Below are positions 11,101-20,600 of a stretch of 25,104 bases of DNA, piece after piece. How positions within the stretch are numbered: position 1 is the stretch's first letter; every line of letters starts with the position of its first letter. This DNA is from Usnea hakonensis. Taxonomy: Eukaryota > Ascomycota > Lecanoromycetes > Lecanorales > Parmeliaceae. Position numbers and translations under genes: made by a program. The stretch lies in NCBI GenBank assembly GCA_013423325.1, contig BLJB01000562.1, positions 1 through 25,104 on the forward strand, written 5' to 3'. The notes beneath the pieces are model-generated. The model was not told the origin of the DNA, ran no database searches, and saw only the letters and a list, made by a program, of their open reading frames with translations.

Positions 11101-11179
11101 ACGCATCCTCCCTACCGTCAGGCGTGAACCAAGTGCCATCGACGCAGACGACAAGTCTAGTTGGCATAGTCTTAGACAT
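8143..11179 (-). CDS. DUF2235 hydrolase - P-loop GTPase fusion protein, three exons
   Basis: Exons 11179-9372, 9322-9012 and 8957-8143 total 2934 nt, exactly 978 codons including the stop. Introns are 49 nt (GTACAC...TTTAG) and 54 nt (GTAGGG...ACAG). Residues 8-330 form a DUF2235 domain, an alpha/beta-hydrolase shared with bacterial Tle1-type phospholipase effectors: CVDGTW, nucleophile elbow G-F-S110-R-G, acid candidate D184 in GVFDTV, and H248 in GAHGDIGGG. A basic, lysine-rich linker (about 352-410) follows. Residues 496-700 are a GTPase: G1 GKTGVGKS (503-510), G3 D567-S-C-G570, G4 TKTD (639-642). The last 270 residues are helical with a hydrophobic stretch at about 821-869, perhaps membrane-inserting. 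Start: first ATG, ten codons before CVDGTW. All key residues are present, so it looks functional. Lipid cleavage gated by GTP is inference. Confidence 0.88.
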
Positions 11180-12740
11180 GGTTGACTGGACGATTCATAT
11201 CAAGATAGTGCATCTTTCTGGAATGAGCAGAGGGAGATAAGGCGTGGAAGGCGCGAAAGGCTGTGAGGACGGTGGGAAGGAACCTATAGAAGCTCTAATT
11301 ACTTAGCGATTTCCGAAAAAAGGCGATTTCTTGGCACAAACTCTGAATCAATATGTACCTACCTTACCTTCTGGCAGTAATGTATTTAGAGGCAAGGTTA
11401 GCTACAAGTGATCAGCTGGAAAATGGATGTGTAACGCCAAGGCGCTGGGCCTGATCGGGAAGGTTAAACATACCTAGGTACCTTAGAGTCTAGAAAAAGT
11501 ACGGTACAACATTGAACCAGATTTATTTTTTTGTCAAAAGGATCTAGGTCCAGCCGCTAAGGTATTCAGGATTCCTTTTCTATACTCTCCCATTCGCGTT
11601 CACTAAGTAATTGGATGTACATGACGAAGAGAACGCGAGGGACGTTAGTCCCAATACCAAGTCAGCTTGATTATCTAGCACTGTATTAGGGCCTGAGGTT
11701 GAGCCTGATCCTGCGCCAAGGCCCCCCCCCCCTCCCCCAAAAATTCACTTGATTTGCAACAGACAGTATCGCCTTATGGCGAAAATCACTTGGGGTTAGT
11801 GCTTTGTCGCCACATTCGGACCATGCTCATGGTCCAACTTATCAATGCACAAGGAGGGTAGCTGTAGCAGTGTTTGGGCTATCCCACTGCTAAGGGAGGC
11901 CGAATAGTACCTACAGGAGGTATATTCAGGCCTCCTTAGCGCTAGGAAAACTCCTATGTCTATGCGATATGACCTAGAGTGTAGCTATCTATGTATATAT
12001 AGGAAGCGGGTGGGTAGGCGAAAAAAGTATATAATGACTCTAAAAGAGATGAATCGACTGTAGAGCAATTGTAGTGTAACAAGCAGTATAAATGCACTCC
12101 TCATAGTACGCTGTCTCCCCTGTCTCTCGCTATGGCCATTCGCTATGGCAATACCTAAACACTCATATCCATGCATAAAATATACCCATATCCATACATG
12201 AAACCACTGAAACACGAATCCATGCCTGAAACACCATGCGATATGCGCTATACGAAACTCACTAACCCCCAGTCCTACTGCGGCGATAAGAGAAAGGGAG
12301 AAAAGTATCACAAAAAAAGAAAGGTTGATCACTCCGAGATAGGTTAGGGACTGGGGTATTAACCCTTGGTCTGTGATTTTAATGACCGCCTACAGCGGTA
12401 GAGGGTTTCAAGTCCTGATGGGATGTCGTCGAAGCGCGGATTGCTTAAGGTATTGCCTTTATCCATCGTCCGACTCGTAAGAGGAAGTAGCAAATAGTCA
12501 AGCACAGAGCTAGAGGGTCTATCTAGACAGACAGTCTCTCCTATAAGGTGAAGAGTCATAGCCATGGGTGAAAAGTCCTGGTTGGGGGGTCAGTCATTGG
12601 GAGGCAATGCTTTCAGCCATAGAATCCTATCTTCAGCTGTCCACGAAGACTCCTGGTGTCCATGTGGTCCATGGATCGCGCCTGCAGTATAAGCACTCCT
12701 TGTTAGCTTGAAGGCAGATAGGCACCAAGTACTGGATACT
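11180..12740. other. Long intergenic region upstream of the DUF2235-GTPase gene
   Basis: Promoter side of the minus-strand gene that starts at 11179. It contains a C homopolymer (about 11722-11739, interrupted by one T) and a strong imperfect palindrome at 11889-11940, listed separately. A 115-codon hydrophobic frame at 11985-12332 (minus) overlaps imperfect CATATCCAT-type repeats and is probably not a gene. No known family was recognised. Confidence 0.4.
11889..11940. repeat. 52-bp imperfect palindrome (long hairpin)
   Basis: The arms are GCTAAGGGAGGCC (11889-11901) and GGCCTCCTTAGC (11929-11940), 12 pairs with one bulged G. Inside lie GAATA/TATTC (11902-11906 and 11923-11927) and TACCT/AGGTA (11908-11912 and 11918-11922), closing a 5-nt loop ACAGG. 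That is about 22 paired positions in 52 nt. It could be a relic of a small inverted-repeat transposon or a structured transcript. Confidence 0.7.
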
Positions 12741-13034
12741 TACCTACTCGACAACGCAATCAGTTTCAATTGATATGTCGATTGGTTTCTTCAATTCCCT
12801 CGTTGCTGTCGATATTCTTGCCAGAAAGCCTGTCTCGTGAGGTGAGATCCCTCCCCGCCCTCGAGCGCACATGTTTCCCTTCATGCTTGTAAACATTGTA
12901 GCGGGCTTGGACCACATATTGGTAGATTTCATCTCGAATCTCGCAAGGAAGTAGGAAGAGAGCGCCTCAATGCTTTTTGTTGGCCAGTGGAGTGGCGACC
13001 TGAGATGTTGGACATTGCGTACATGGGGGTGCAT
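12741..13034 (-). pseudogene. Possible relic of a fungal F-box-like (LPxEIRxxIY) protein
   Basis: In one minus-strand frame between about 12955 and 12770 the translation reads LLPCEIRDEIYQYVVQARYN. This resembles the signature LP-x-EIR-x-x-IY-x-Y that opens many fungal F-box-like/2EXR-type proteins. The frame is closed by TGA just upstream and by TGA after NRHIN. A second minus-strand frame is open across the same interval (12744-13034, 96 codons from ATG) but has no motif. Two competing frames and no flanking homology suggest a decayed fragment. Low confidence; it could be chance. Confidence 0.3.
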
Positions 13035-13320
13035 TGAGAGTGCGTGGAGTGTGCAAGATTTGTTGAAAAGTAAAGTTTCTGAGACTGAGATGGCATTGAT
13101 GGTTCAGAGTGTGGAGATCAACAATGATTTCAGATACGTACACCCCGTTAGATTGGGAGTTGAATTACGGGTATGGTAGTCATGTGTCGAAGAACAAAAA
13201 CAACTTGAGATCGCGCGCGAATTGGAGGCCCGCTACTCTACCACTCAGATAAATTGCCCATGTCTCTCATGTCACGCACTTCCCATCAGATAGACACATG
13301 ATTCCGTTATTGCAAATGTG

Positions 13321-15758
13321 TCACTCCATATCTTCGCCTGTAAGTCTTCCATGAATGATGCGAATATCCCTAGATTTATCACCCCAAAGATCGCCGTCGG
13401 TAATGCTGTGCCAAATCCATTCACAAACACAAGTGATGCAGCATCCACGTTGAAGCACAGTAATAAATTCCTCGGTACCGAAATCCTGATACGCCAGCCA
13501 TTGACCAGCCGCATTCTGGTCGACGGCTTGCAGCCACAGATCGGGCGTCGACGGTCAATGTTGAGCGCCTGCGAGAAGGAGTCCTTGCTTCGTTATGCTA
13601 GTGCCAGTTTTTTTAAGCTCTGAAATTACATTGAGCGCGTTGATATAGAGTCCATCGCTTTCTGCGGCGTCGTAATATCGATGATCGCATTCTTTCGTCA
13701 CGTAAAGATTAGCCAAGGCTTCCGACGTAGTCCCAGGACTTGCTATGGCACAGATCTGGTCTCTGACAAGCGCGTTCTGCTGCAAGACGATACCCTCGAC
13801 GGAAAGTTCAAGACGAGTGGAGAAGGAGATGTTTGGGAACAAATCTTCGGGCACATATTGCCGAATTGTACCTGGAGCGCTGCTCAACGAGGCCACAATC
13901 TGGGTCTGCTTGTCGTGCGGGGAGTAAGTGTAAACCTTATTATGTCTCTCCCCGTCTGCAATAATTGCTCCGGAGAGGAGGTGAATGAAGCTGCTTTGGA
14001 GATCAAATGTTTGATAAAGGGCCGCCTTTTGGGCAAAAATGATTCCCGTGTGTTGAAAAGCCAAGATTTCCTCCTGGTCGAAATTAGGAGCCCATATTTG
14101 TCGTCTACCTATGCAGATGTCTATTGTGGCCGCGTACAAATCGGTCATGCCAGTCCGCCTGACTGATGTTCGGCGAGGATATCTAATAGGGGTTTCTTGA
14201 ATACAAGACACTCATCCCAGGTTGCAGTGTCCTCGAAGAACGAGGCTGATAGAAGGTGGAAGCTCTGATCCCAATCTGTGAATGCTAGCCAGCATGCAGC
14301 CTCTACAGCCCTGAAGAGGAACGAAAGCTGTTTCGTACCAGTCTCATCTAGCCTTGGATCTTGAGTAGCAGCCGAAGGGTCTGATGAGACTTCCACTTTT
14401 CGAATAGCGTCAAAGGGTTGGATATGGCCCAAGCCAGAGTTTATCCATGTAGGGCCAGCCACCAGATGCGGCGCAAAATTTTCCTTTTCGAGCTCTTCGG
14501 CAACAATATTTCGAGTGTCGGTCGGCTCCCAGTTTCGCAGAATAATATAATTGGACCATTCATCGCTTCGGAGGTCAGGACCATCGACGGGCTCGAAGCC
14601 TAGTAGAAGGAGTATCCTCCTTGCTCGCTTGCGCAAAGCTGGTAGACAGTATACGGGGTATCTGATTAACCCGTGGTTGGCGAAACGCACTTTTTCTAAT
14701 CCCATATCTGAGTTGCGTCGATTGGGACCAAAACGTTCTGCCAGGATTTGAATATAAGTATCAACCATTGAGCTTGATATGATTGAGGCACCTTTCCTCA
14801 AGGGGTCGGATATTGGTATGTAATTATCTAGCACATTTGTGGTCCTAACGTCAATCGACCATCCGGTGTGACCGGAAGGATCAAGGCTTTTCGTGACAAA
14901 GAAATCCAATACATTGCGATTCAGGAGAAGTTCGCACTTATTCTCTCCTTCGTATAAACGAACAACAACCCTTGCACTGTGAAAGTCCCCACTGATCGGT
15001 ACTGACTTGGAAGCTGATCTGAGTACGCAGACAGAAAGGCCAAGCACGTGACGAGCATAAGCGATGACCCATGCAGCACCTCTAAGCCCATGATAGGCGA
15101 GTATCAGTCCCGAGTCTTCCTGCACTAATCGTGACAACGCAAGAATAACTTGCACCGCTGTTTCTTCACTTGGTATACTCTCGTATGCGGAAGAACTGAT
15201 AGTGGACACATCAGCGCTCAAAAGCTGCTTCGAAAGGACATGATACTGAAAGAATCTGTCTTTGAATTGGGTCTTTCGAGAAAGCGGAATCAGAGTCTCG
15301 CGAATAGCTCTTAGTTGTCCGAACCCTGGAGTTTTGTCCAAAGGTGTATCGCAAACTTCAAAGAGCTTGAGCAAGAGATGGTCGCAAGAGGTTTCGGACA
15401 TGACAGGAAGGATAGCAGACATAAGAGCGACAACGTTCTCTCCGGCTCGTTTCTTGAGCAGCTCGTCAGCGACGAAATTTGTTGCTGCGCCGATCTCCAC
15501 AAGCTTGTAGAGCCATTGGGACTCCTTTCGTTGAGCTCGTCGACACACACTCAACTCCCTCCTGTATTCGTTCGAGGCAGGGCACTTTTCAGCAATCTCT
15601 CCCATACACAGGATGGTGTGGAAGTCAACGCCAGCTTCAGCAAATCGCTTCAGACCCGAGGCACCTAGATTGAGCACAAGAGAAGCTAAACCAGGAAGGT
15701 CAACCTGCCACCCCACGCCACCTGCGCCTCCGGCTGACAGAGCGGTGCTAGAGGTCAT
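13321..15758 (-). pseudogene. Large fungal protein of unknown function, broken by a frameshift and a stop
   Basis: Start ATG 15758-15756; the frame is open further upstream but without a better ATG. The first frame (about 537 codons) opens with LPGLASLVLNLGASGLKRF and later has HVLGLSVCVLR and WDQSFHLLSASFFEDTATWDECLVFKKPLLDIL, after which TGA closes it at 14147-14145. An ATG overlaps that TGA in the next frame (ATGA, 14148-14145) and the protein plainly continues: TDLYAATIDICIGRRQIWAPNFDQEEILAF. That frame meets TGA at 13557-13555, yet coding character resumes in the same frame (LWLQAVDQNAAGQWLAYQ, a CITCVCEWIW stretch) to TGA at 13323-13321. I recognise it only as a fungal conserved-hypothetical type of about 800 residues; no catalytic motif is visible. 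No GT-AG intron I tried repairs either break. Confidence 0.6.
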
Positions 15759-16140
15759 CTTCTCATGTCCACAGGAGGTGTTGGAATGCAACCCCCAGCT
15801 AGTGTAATTAGCTTGTAGCCAAAATGGAGCTACCTGCTGCTAGGGAAGAAACCGGAGGTCCAAGCACGGAATGTATACGCTAGTAGGCTATTAGAAGCTT
15901 ATATAAGGGGTAGCCTCTTATAAGACCTATATAACTAGCCTATATCTACCTATATAGATTTTTCCTTTATATATTACTTATATTATTATTCGAGCCTAAT
16001 TCTTCTAAATTAGATATAGTATTAAAAATTAGCTCTAGCCCTAAGCTGTTAAATTAAATAAATAATTATCTCCTCCTAAATTTACTATTTATAATTTATT
16101 ATAATTTAATAGATTATAAGCCTAGTTAGCTATTAACTAG

Positions 16141-16524
16141 ATATTATTACTTCTATATATTATTATAAATAAAATATTTATATCTATAGTTATTATCGAA
16201 TATTATAATAGATATAAGAGTATAGATAATATACTTAAAATAATAGAAGAAAGAGAAGATATTATATTACCCGAAAAAAAAAGTAATATAGTATCTACTA
16301 ATAAATTTATAGTAAGACTAAAAGAAAGTTCGAGTATAAAAAGAGAAGTAAGATTAATATTCTATACTCTAATAAAGCTAATATTTAAGGCTAATAATAT
16401 ATCTAATAATAAAGATAAATATAGTAAACTAAGTATAGATCTTATAAAGGATTTATTTATATTATTATTTACTAAACTACTAACGAGGATATCTATTTTA
16501 AACGCTATAAGCTATTATATCTAG
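16141..16524 (+). pseudogene. 127-codon open frame without ATG inside the A+T-rich tract
   Basis: From the TAG at 16138-16140 to the TAG at 16522-16524 this frame has no stop, although the DNA is so A+T-rich that TAA and TAG should be frequent. No ATG is present. The translation is rich in Ile, Lys, Asn and Leu and includes EEREDIILPEKKSN and LKESSSIKREVRLIFYTLIK. I recognise no family. A plausible reading is a coding sequence hit by RIP, where G-to-A changes turn ATG into ATA while many sense codons survive. Confidence 0.35.
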
Positions 16525-16579
16525 ATATAGATATTTAAGCGTCTCTTTAAGTTATAAGAAATAATAGAATAGCTAGATA

Positions 16580-16676
16580 TCACGATATGTAGTGATTTAG
16601 GTACGAACTCCCGTCTTGGCGGGGGCTCGGCGCTCTTTTGGCTTCGTGGTTAGGGCCTGAACCTTTCCCGTAACAC
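16580..16676. repeat. GC-rich island inside the A+T-rich tract
   Basis: About 95 bp of ordinary composition, including a GGCGGGGGCTCGGCGCTC stretch and ending near CCTTTCCCGTAACA, lie between sequences that are nearly all A and T. It is either a later insertion into already mutated DNA or a remnant spared by RIP. No target duplication was found by eye. Confidence 0.45.
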
Positions 16677-16863
16677 TAGATAATTATATTTCTAAATCTA
16701 AAATACTAAGAGCGGCTATATAATAATATTAAATTAATAACTAGATAGTAATAGTAATTATAAATAGTATAGAAGATATATAAACGATTTATCTTAAGTA
16801 TATCTAGGCCTCGGAAAGGGTTGAGTCGGGTTAAAAAATCGATCTTTAGACCCGACCCGTTCG

Positions 16864-16943
16864 CGGGTTGGGTAACTGGGGGATTGGGTAACTGGGGGGT
16901 TAGGTCCTCGGGGGGTTGGGTAATAGGCGGGTTGGGTAATAGA
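16864..16943 (+). repeat. 16-bp G-rich tandem repeat, five units
   Basis: Five units of 16 bp follow one another at 16864, 16880, 16896, 16912 and 16928, close to CGGGTTGGGTAACTGG. Each has G-runs of 2 to 4, with up to six Gs in a row across unit borders, so the plus strand could fold as a G-quadruplex. It marks the right border of the A+T-rich tract. Confidence 0.8.
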
Positions 16944-17034
16944 TTCGGGTACTCGTGGCAAATAGGCTTCGGGGTAGTACCGGGGTAGCGCCGGCCCCCG
17001 AGGGAGTTCTAGTCATCATTGTAGCCACCATATT

Positions 17035-17233
17035 CGCAATACACTACTATTCGCAATGCGCTACTACTACTATTCGCTACTACTACTATTCGCAATGCGC
17101 TACTACTACTATTCGCAATACACTACTATTCGCAATTCGCTACTACTACTATTCGCAATGCGCTACTACTACTAATCGCAATACACTACTATTCGCAATT
17201 CGCTACTACTACTATTCGCAATATACTACTAAC
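17035..17233. repeat. CGCAAT / TACTACTATT minisatellite
   Basis: Units of 17, 23 or 16 bp alternate. Each starts with CGCAAT (once only CGC), then ACA, GCG, TCG or nothing, then a run of CTACTACTATT. About ten units are seen, the last cut by the retrotransposon at 17233. Any open frame here is repeat translation, not a gene. Confidence 0.85.
17229..17233. repeat. Target-site duplication, left copy (CTAAC)
   Basis: CTAAC precedes the 5' LTR and recurs right after the 3' LTR at 22251-22255: the 5-bp duplication expected of Ty1/copia integration. Removing the element and one copy leaves an uninterrupted satellite. Confidence 0.85.
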
Positions 17234-17396
17234 TGTTGGGAGTAAGTGCGCTCAGTACTAGATTGACTCAGGGTTTAGCCCTATATCCTTAGCGTGTCTT
17301 AAGCGAGCCACAAGTCTTCCCACACTGTAGTTTACTCCTAGTTAGTAATTCAATCAATGGTGTTGCTGGGTCAATTGAGGACCTCATTCTCCAACA
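17234..17396 (+). repeat. 5' long terminal repeat (163 bp)
   Basis: TGTTGGGAGTAAG ... CTCATTCTCCAACA, matching 22088-22250 base for base by eye. It should hold the element's promoter and polyadenylation signals; no TATA box or poly(A) signal stands out. It ends exactly where the primer-binding site begins. Confidence 0.95.
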
Positions 17397-17411
17397 GGTT
17401 ATGAGCCCGGG
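17397..17411 (+). promoter_or_regulatory. Primer-binding site, internal (half-tRNA) initiator tRNA-Met
   Basis: GGTTATGAGCCCGGG follows the LTR directly. Its reverse complement contains GGGCTCATAACC, the anticodon stem-loop of initiator tRNA-Met with its CAT anticodon, and not a tRNA 3' end. The Drosophila copia family and relatives prime from such a cleaved tRNA-iMet half. The same site recurs at 22710. Confidence 0.85.
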
Positions 17412-17448
17412 TAAGCAGAGGCTTCCGGGTGTAATCAGTGCACCAGAG

Positions 17449-17577
17449 CTCTATTGAGAGCAGCAAGGAAACTAGGAAACTTGCACAGAACCGCTTCAAG
17501 AGGAAGCAGTAGGGAAACTAGGAGACCTACACAGATCCGCTCTATCGAAAGAGTAGCAAGGAAACTAGGAGACTTGC
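17449..17577 (+). repeat. Three-unit structured leader repeat with covarying hairpins
   Basis: Three units of about 45 nt (starting 17449, 17494 and 17540) lie in the untranslated leader. Each can form hairpin a (4 bp: CTCT/AGAG, CTTC/GAAG, CTCT/AGAG), then CA or TA, then hairpin b (5 bp: GCAAG/CTTGC, GTAGG/CCTAC, GCAAG/CTTGC) with a 12-nt loop GAAACTAGGARA, then ACA. In unit 2 both stems differ from units 1 and 3 on both arms, so pairing is kept while sequence is not. This supports selection for RNA structure. Genome packaging, dimerisation or translational control are possible roles but are inference. Confidence 0.8.
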
Positions 17578-17634
17578 ACACCCACCTATAATACACTGTT
17601 TACACCAAAGCAACACCAGAGCAACACTTACAAA

Positions 17635-20600
17635 ATGGGAAACACCAAGCCAAAACTCCCGCCCCTCAGCGAATCCAACTATGAGCTATGGTTCGCCTTA
17701 CTCGATGCGGAAATGACAGCAAGAGGAGGACAATTTGTTCTGACAACTACAAAGCTGGACTACATTCGTTTGTTCCCAGATGGTGCAGGAAAATGGGATG
17801 AATACAACGGCAGAGCACGCTTTCTGATGCTCGAAGCAGTCAATGAGATTGACCAGAATGCTATCGTTCTGGTACTAAGTGCCAAAGAGGCATATGATTC
17901 ACTACGCACCAAGTACTATGATTGTCGTCGGGCTGTGGCATCCAGCAAGCTCAAGGAGCTGACCAACTATGAGAAGAAGGATGAAGAAAGTATTCAGGAT
18001 GTATGGACAAGACTGAGCAAACTCAGAAGTGATATCATTGCTATCAAGCCGAACATGAAGGAAAGCTATGATGATACCGAACTTCTAATGCGACTTCTGG
18101 ACTGCCTGCCATCCTCATATGACACCACAGTTGACACACTTAAAGCACGTGGTAATGTCACGACTTTAGAAGCTCTTCGGATCCTACAAGATAAAGAAGG
18201 GGACCTGAAAACAGAGTCAGGCATGATTGCCTATGGCAAGAATCGATACCCATCGAAGTGCAAGCATGATCAGCGACGTTCACGATCTCAATCCCGTGGC
18301 GAAACAATGTCTCGTCAATATCAACAACGAAGAGACACACCGTCACCAAAGCGTAGGAGTAAAGGAAGGAAGCCAGGGCAGAAATGCTTCCTATGTGGCG
18401 AGGATGATCATGTTCTAAAAGATTGTGACTTGCGTACCCCACTGGCTACTTTTGTCAAGAAACTTCGCCAACGAAAGAAGAAGGGACGTGCCTATGATGC
18501 GGAATCCGAATCTGAGGAAGGCAATGAGACCCTTCAAGGAGAAGATGAGGACAACGAGGACAACGAGATTGCTGTCCTAACACAGGAGCTTGCACGTAAG
18601 CTGCCTCAAACTACCTGGATTGCCGATACCGGTGCCTCCTCACATATGACTGACAAATTGGACTTATTCAGAGGACCCCTTGTTCAAATGACACGTCGGA
18701 TAATCAAGGTTGGAGGTGGATACCTACACTCAAGTAGATATGGTGATATTGAGATACCGGGGCGAGCTGGAAAGCCGATCACCATCCAACGGGTATACTA
18801 TGTGCCAAACCTCGGAGCGAATTTGTTGTCATGTAGGAGACTATGCACGCTAGGGTTACGAGGAGAATTTGACGTGAAGGCCATCAAACTTTTCAACCTG
18901 AGGAACGAATGCGTGCTTAGGGCTCGTCACTCAGAAGGAGTCTATATAGTCGAATGGATAGACAAATTGCCAAAACGAGTATCGAATACTATGCATTCAT
19001 ATTGGGCTAGCGCTTTCTGGTCAAAGGACTCTTGGAACAAGAGAACAACCTCATCGGCCACTTCATCAATCACCGTTGGAAAGCGAGACAAAGACTTCGT
19101 ACTAATGCATAGACGATTTGGCCATATGGGAAATGAAGTCCTGAGAAACATTCATCATGTCACAGATCATGGACCTATTCAACTACCAAACGAAAAGCAC
19201 ATATGCTCGTCATGTCAGATTGGAAAGATTACGCAACATGTCAATCATACAGTAGCTGAACGTAGGGACAATATTCTTGATTCAGTATCAGGTGATACAT
19301 GCGGACCCTTTCCTAAGAGCATCTCGGGAAATGCATACTTTGTGAATCTAGTTGACAATGCCACACGAAGACGTTGGACTATCCCGGTCCCAGATAGGAA
19401 GTCTATTCCTGAACGCCTTGATGCATGGAAGAGCGCAGTTGAACTACAGACTGACAGGAAGCTCAAAGCCTTAAGGGTGGATAATGCATCGGAGTTCAAT
19501 TCATTGCTGACCGAATGGGGCAAGAAATGGGGGATTCTACAGGAGTCAACTGAACCATATACGTCACATCAAAATGGGATTGCTGAGAGATCTATCCGGA
19601 CAACTGAAGAAGCTATGAGGACGCTATTAGCTGATGCAAAGCTACCTATCGAGTTCTGGGATGAGGCTGCAACCATGGACACCTACCTTCGAAACAGGAT
19701 AACGACAAATGGACCAACGATTGATGGAAACATGACAAGTCCACAACAGGCCATTGATGGAAAGAGGTCAGAGATTGGTCACATCCGGATTTGGGGGTGT
19801 AAATGCTACGCATATGTCAATCCGAAATCATTGCCAGCAGGGACTCGACATGACAAGCTAATGCCACGAGGAAGGGAAGCTGTTTTAGTTGGATTTGACC
19901 CACTCACTACAAAGCAGTACCGTGTATATGCTCCAGACCTCAGGCGAATCATTAAGGCGAGCTCAGTAGTCTTTGATGAGAATACGCCAGGGGGAGAGAT
20001 AGACCTAAATCTCAAGACAATCACTCCGAACGTTCTACCAACCAGAAAACCTGTAGGACGACCTAAGCTAGATACCGATTCTGTTCCAGTGACTAAGTAT
20101 CAGGGGGAGTCCATTCCTATTACCGAGTCAAGGCCTCAGGGGGAATCTATCCCTGCTACCGAATCAAAGATGATTGCCGTCAAGGTTCCATTCAAGTCTC
20201 AGTCTCCAGATGGGAAGGAAGTCGAACAGGAACAGGAACATAAGGAGCAAGAGAACACTGATTCGTTCAAGCCAGCCAAGCCAGCTGATGATGTTCCCAT
20301 GACGAGTGACCAAGGACCTGCAACTTCACTTATGCATGGTATGAAAAGGAGACGTGACTCTGAGCCTAGTGGTGAGAGAACCATCAAGCATCTTCGCAGC
20401 CAACTAGCTATAGCTATGGGCGCTATAGAGGTCGAGCAAGAAAATGATCAGCAACCAGGACCAGTCCCAATTCCAAAGACATATCATGAGGCGATCAACG
20501 ACCTAATCCATGGGAAGCATTGGGCGAAAGCTTTCCTAGGGGAGATCAAAGCACTCGAATTGAACAACACATGGCGAGCAGAGGTTCCACCTAAGGATGC

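Larger units (their letters stand above)
15850..16862. repeat. A+T-rich, RIP-like tract
   Basis: Composition shifts abruptly to mostly A and T, with TA steps everywhere and CA, TG and CG steps almost absent. That is the visual signature of RIP acting on a duplicated element in Pezizomycotina. No terminal repeats were found. A G+C-richer island (about 16580-16676) and a long open frame (16141-16524) lie inside and are listed separately. A numeric RIP index was not computed. Confidence 0.7.

Noticed and set aside
11985..12332. 115-codon hydrophobic frame on the minus strand
   Set aside because: It overlaps imperfect CATATCCAT-like repeats, shows no family motif and has no neighbouring exon.
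16955..17245. 97-codon frame rich in Tyr, Thr and Arg
   Set aside because: It translates the TACTACTATT minisatellite and ends inside the LTR.
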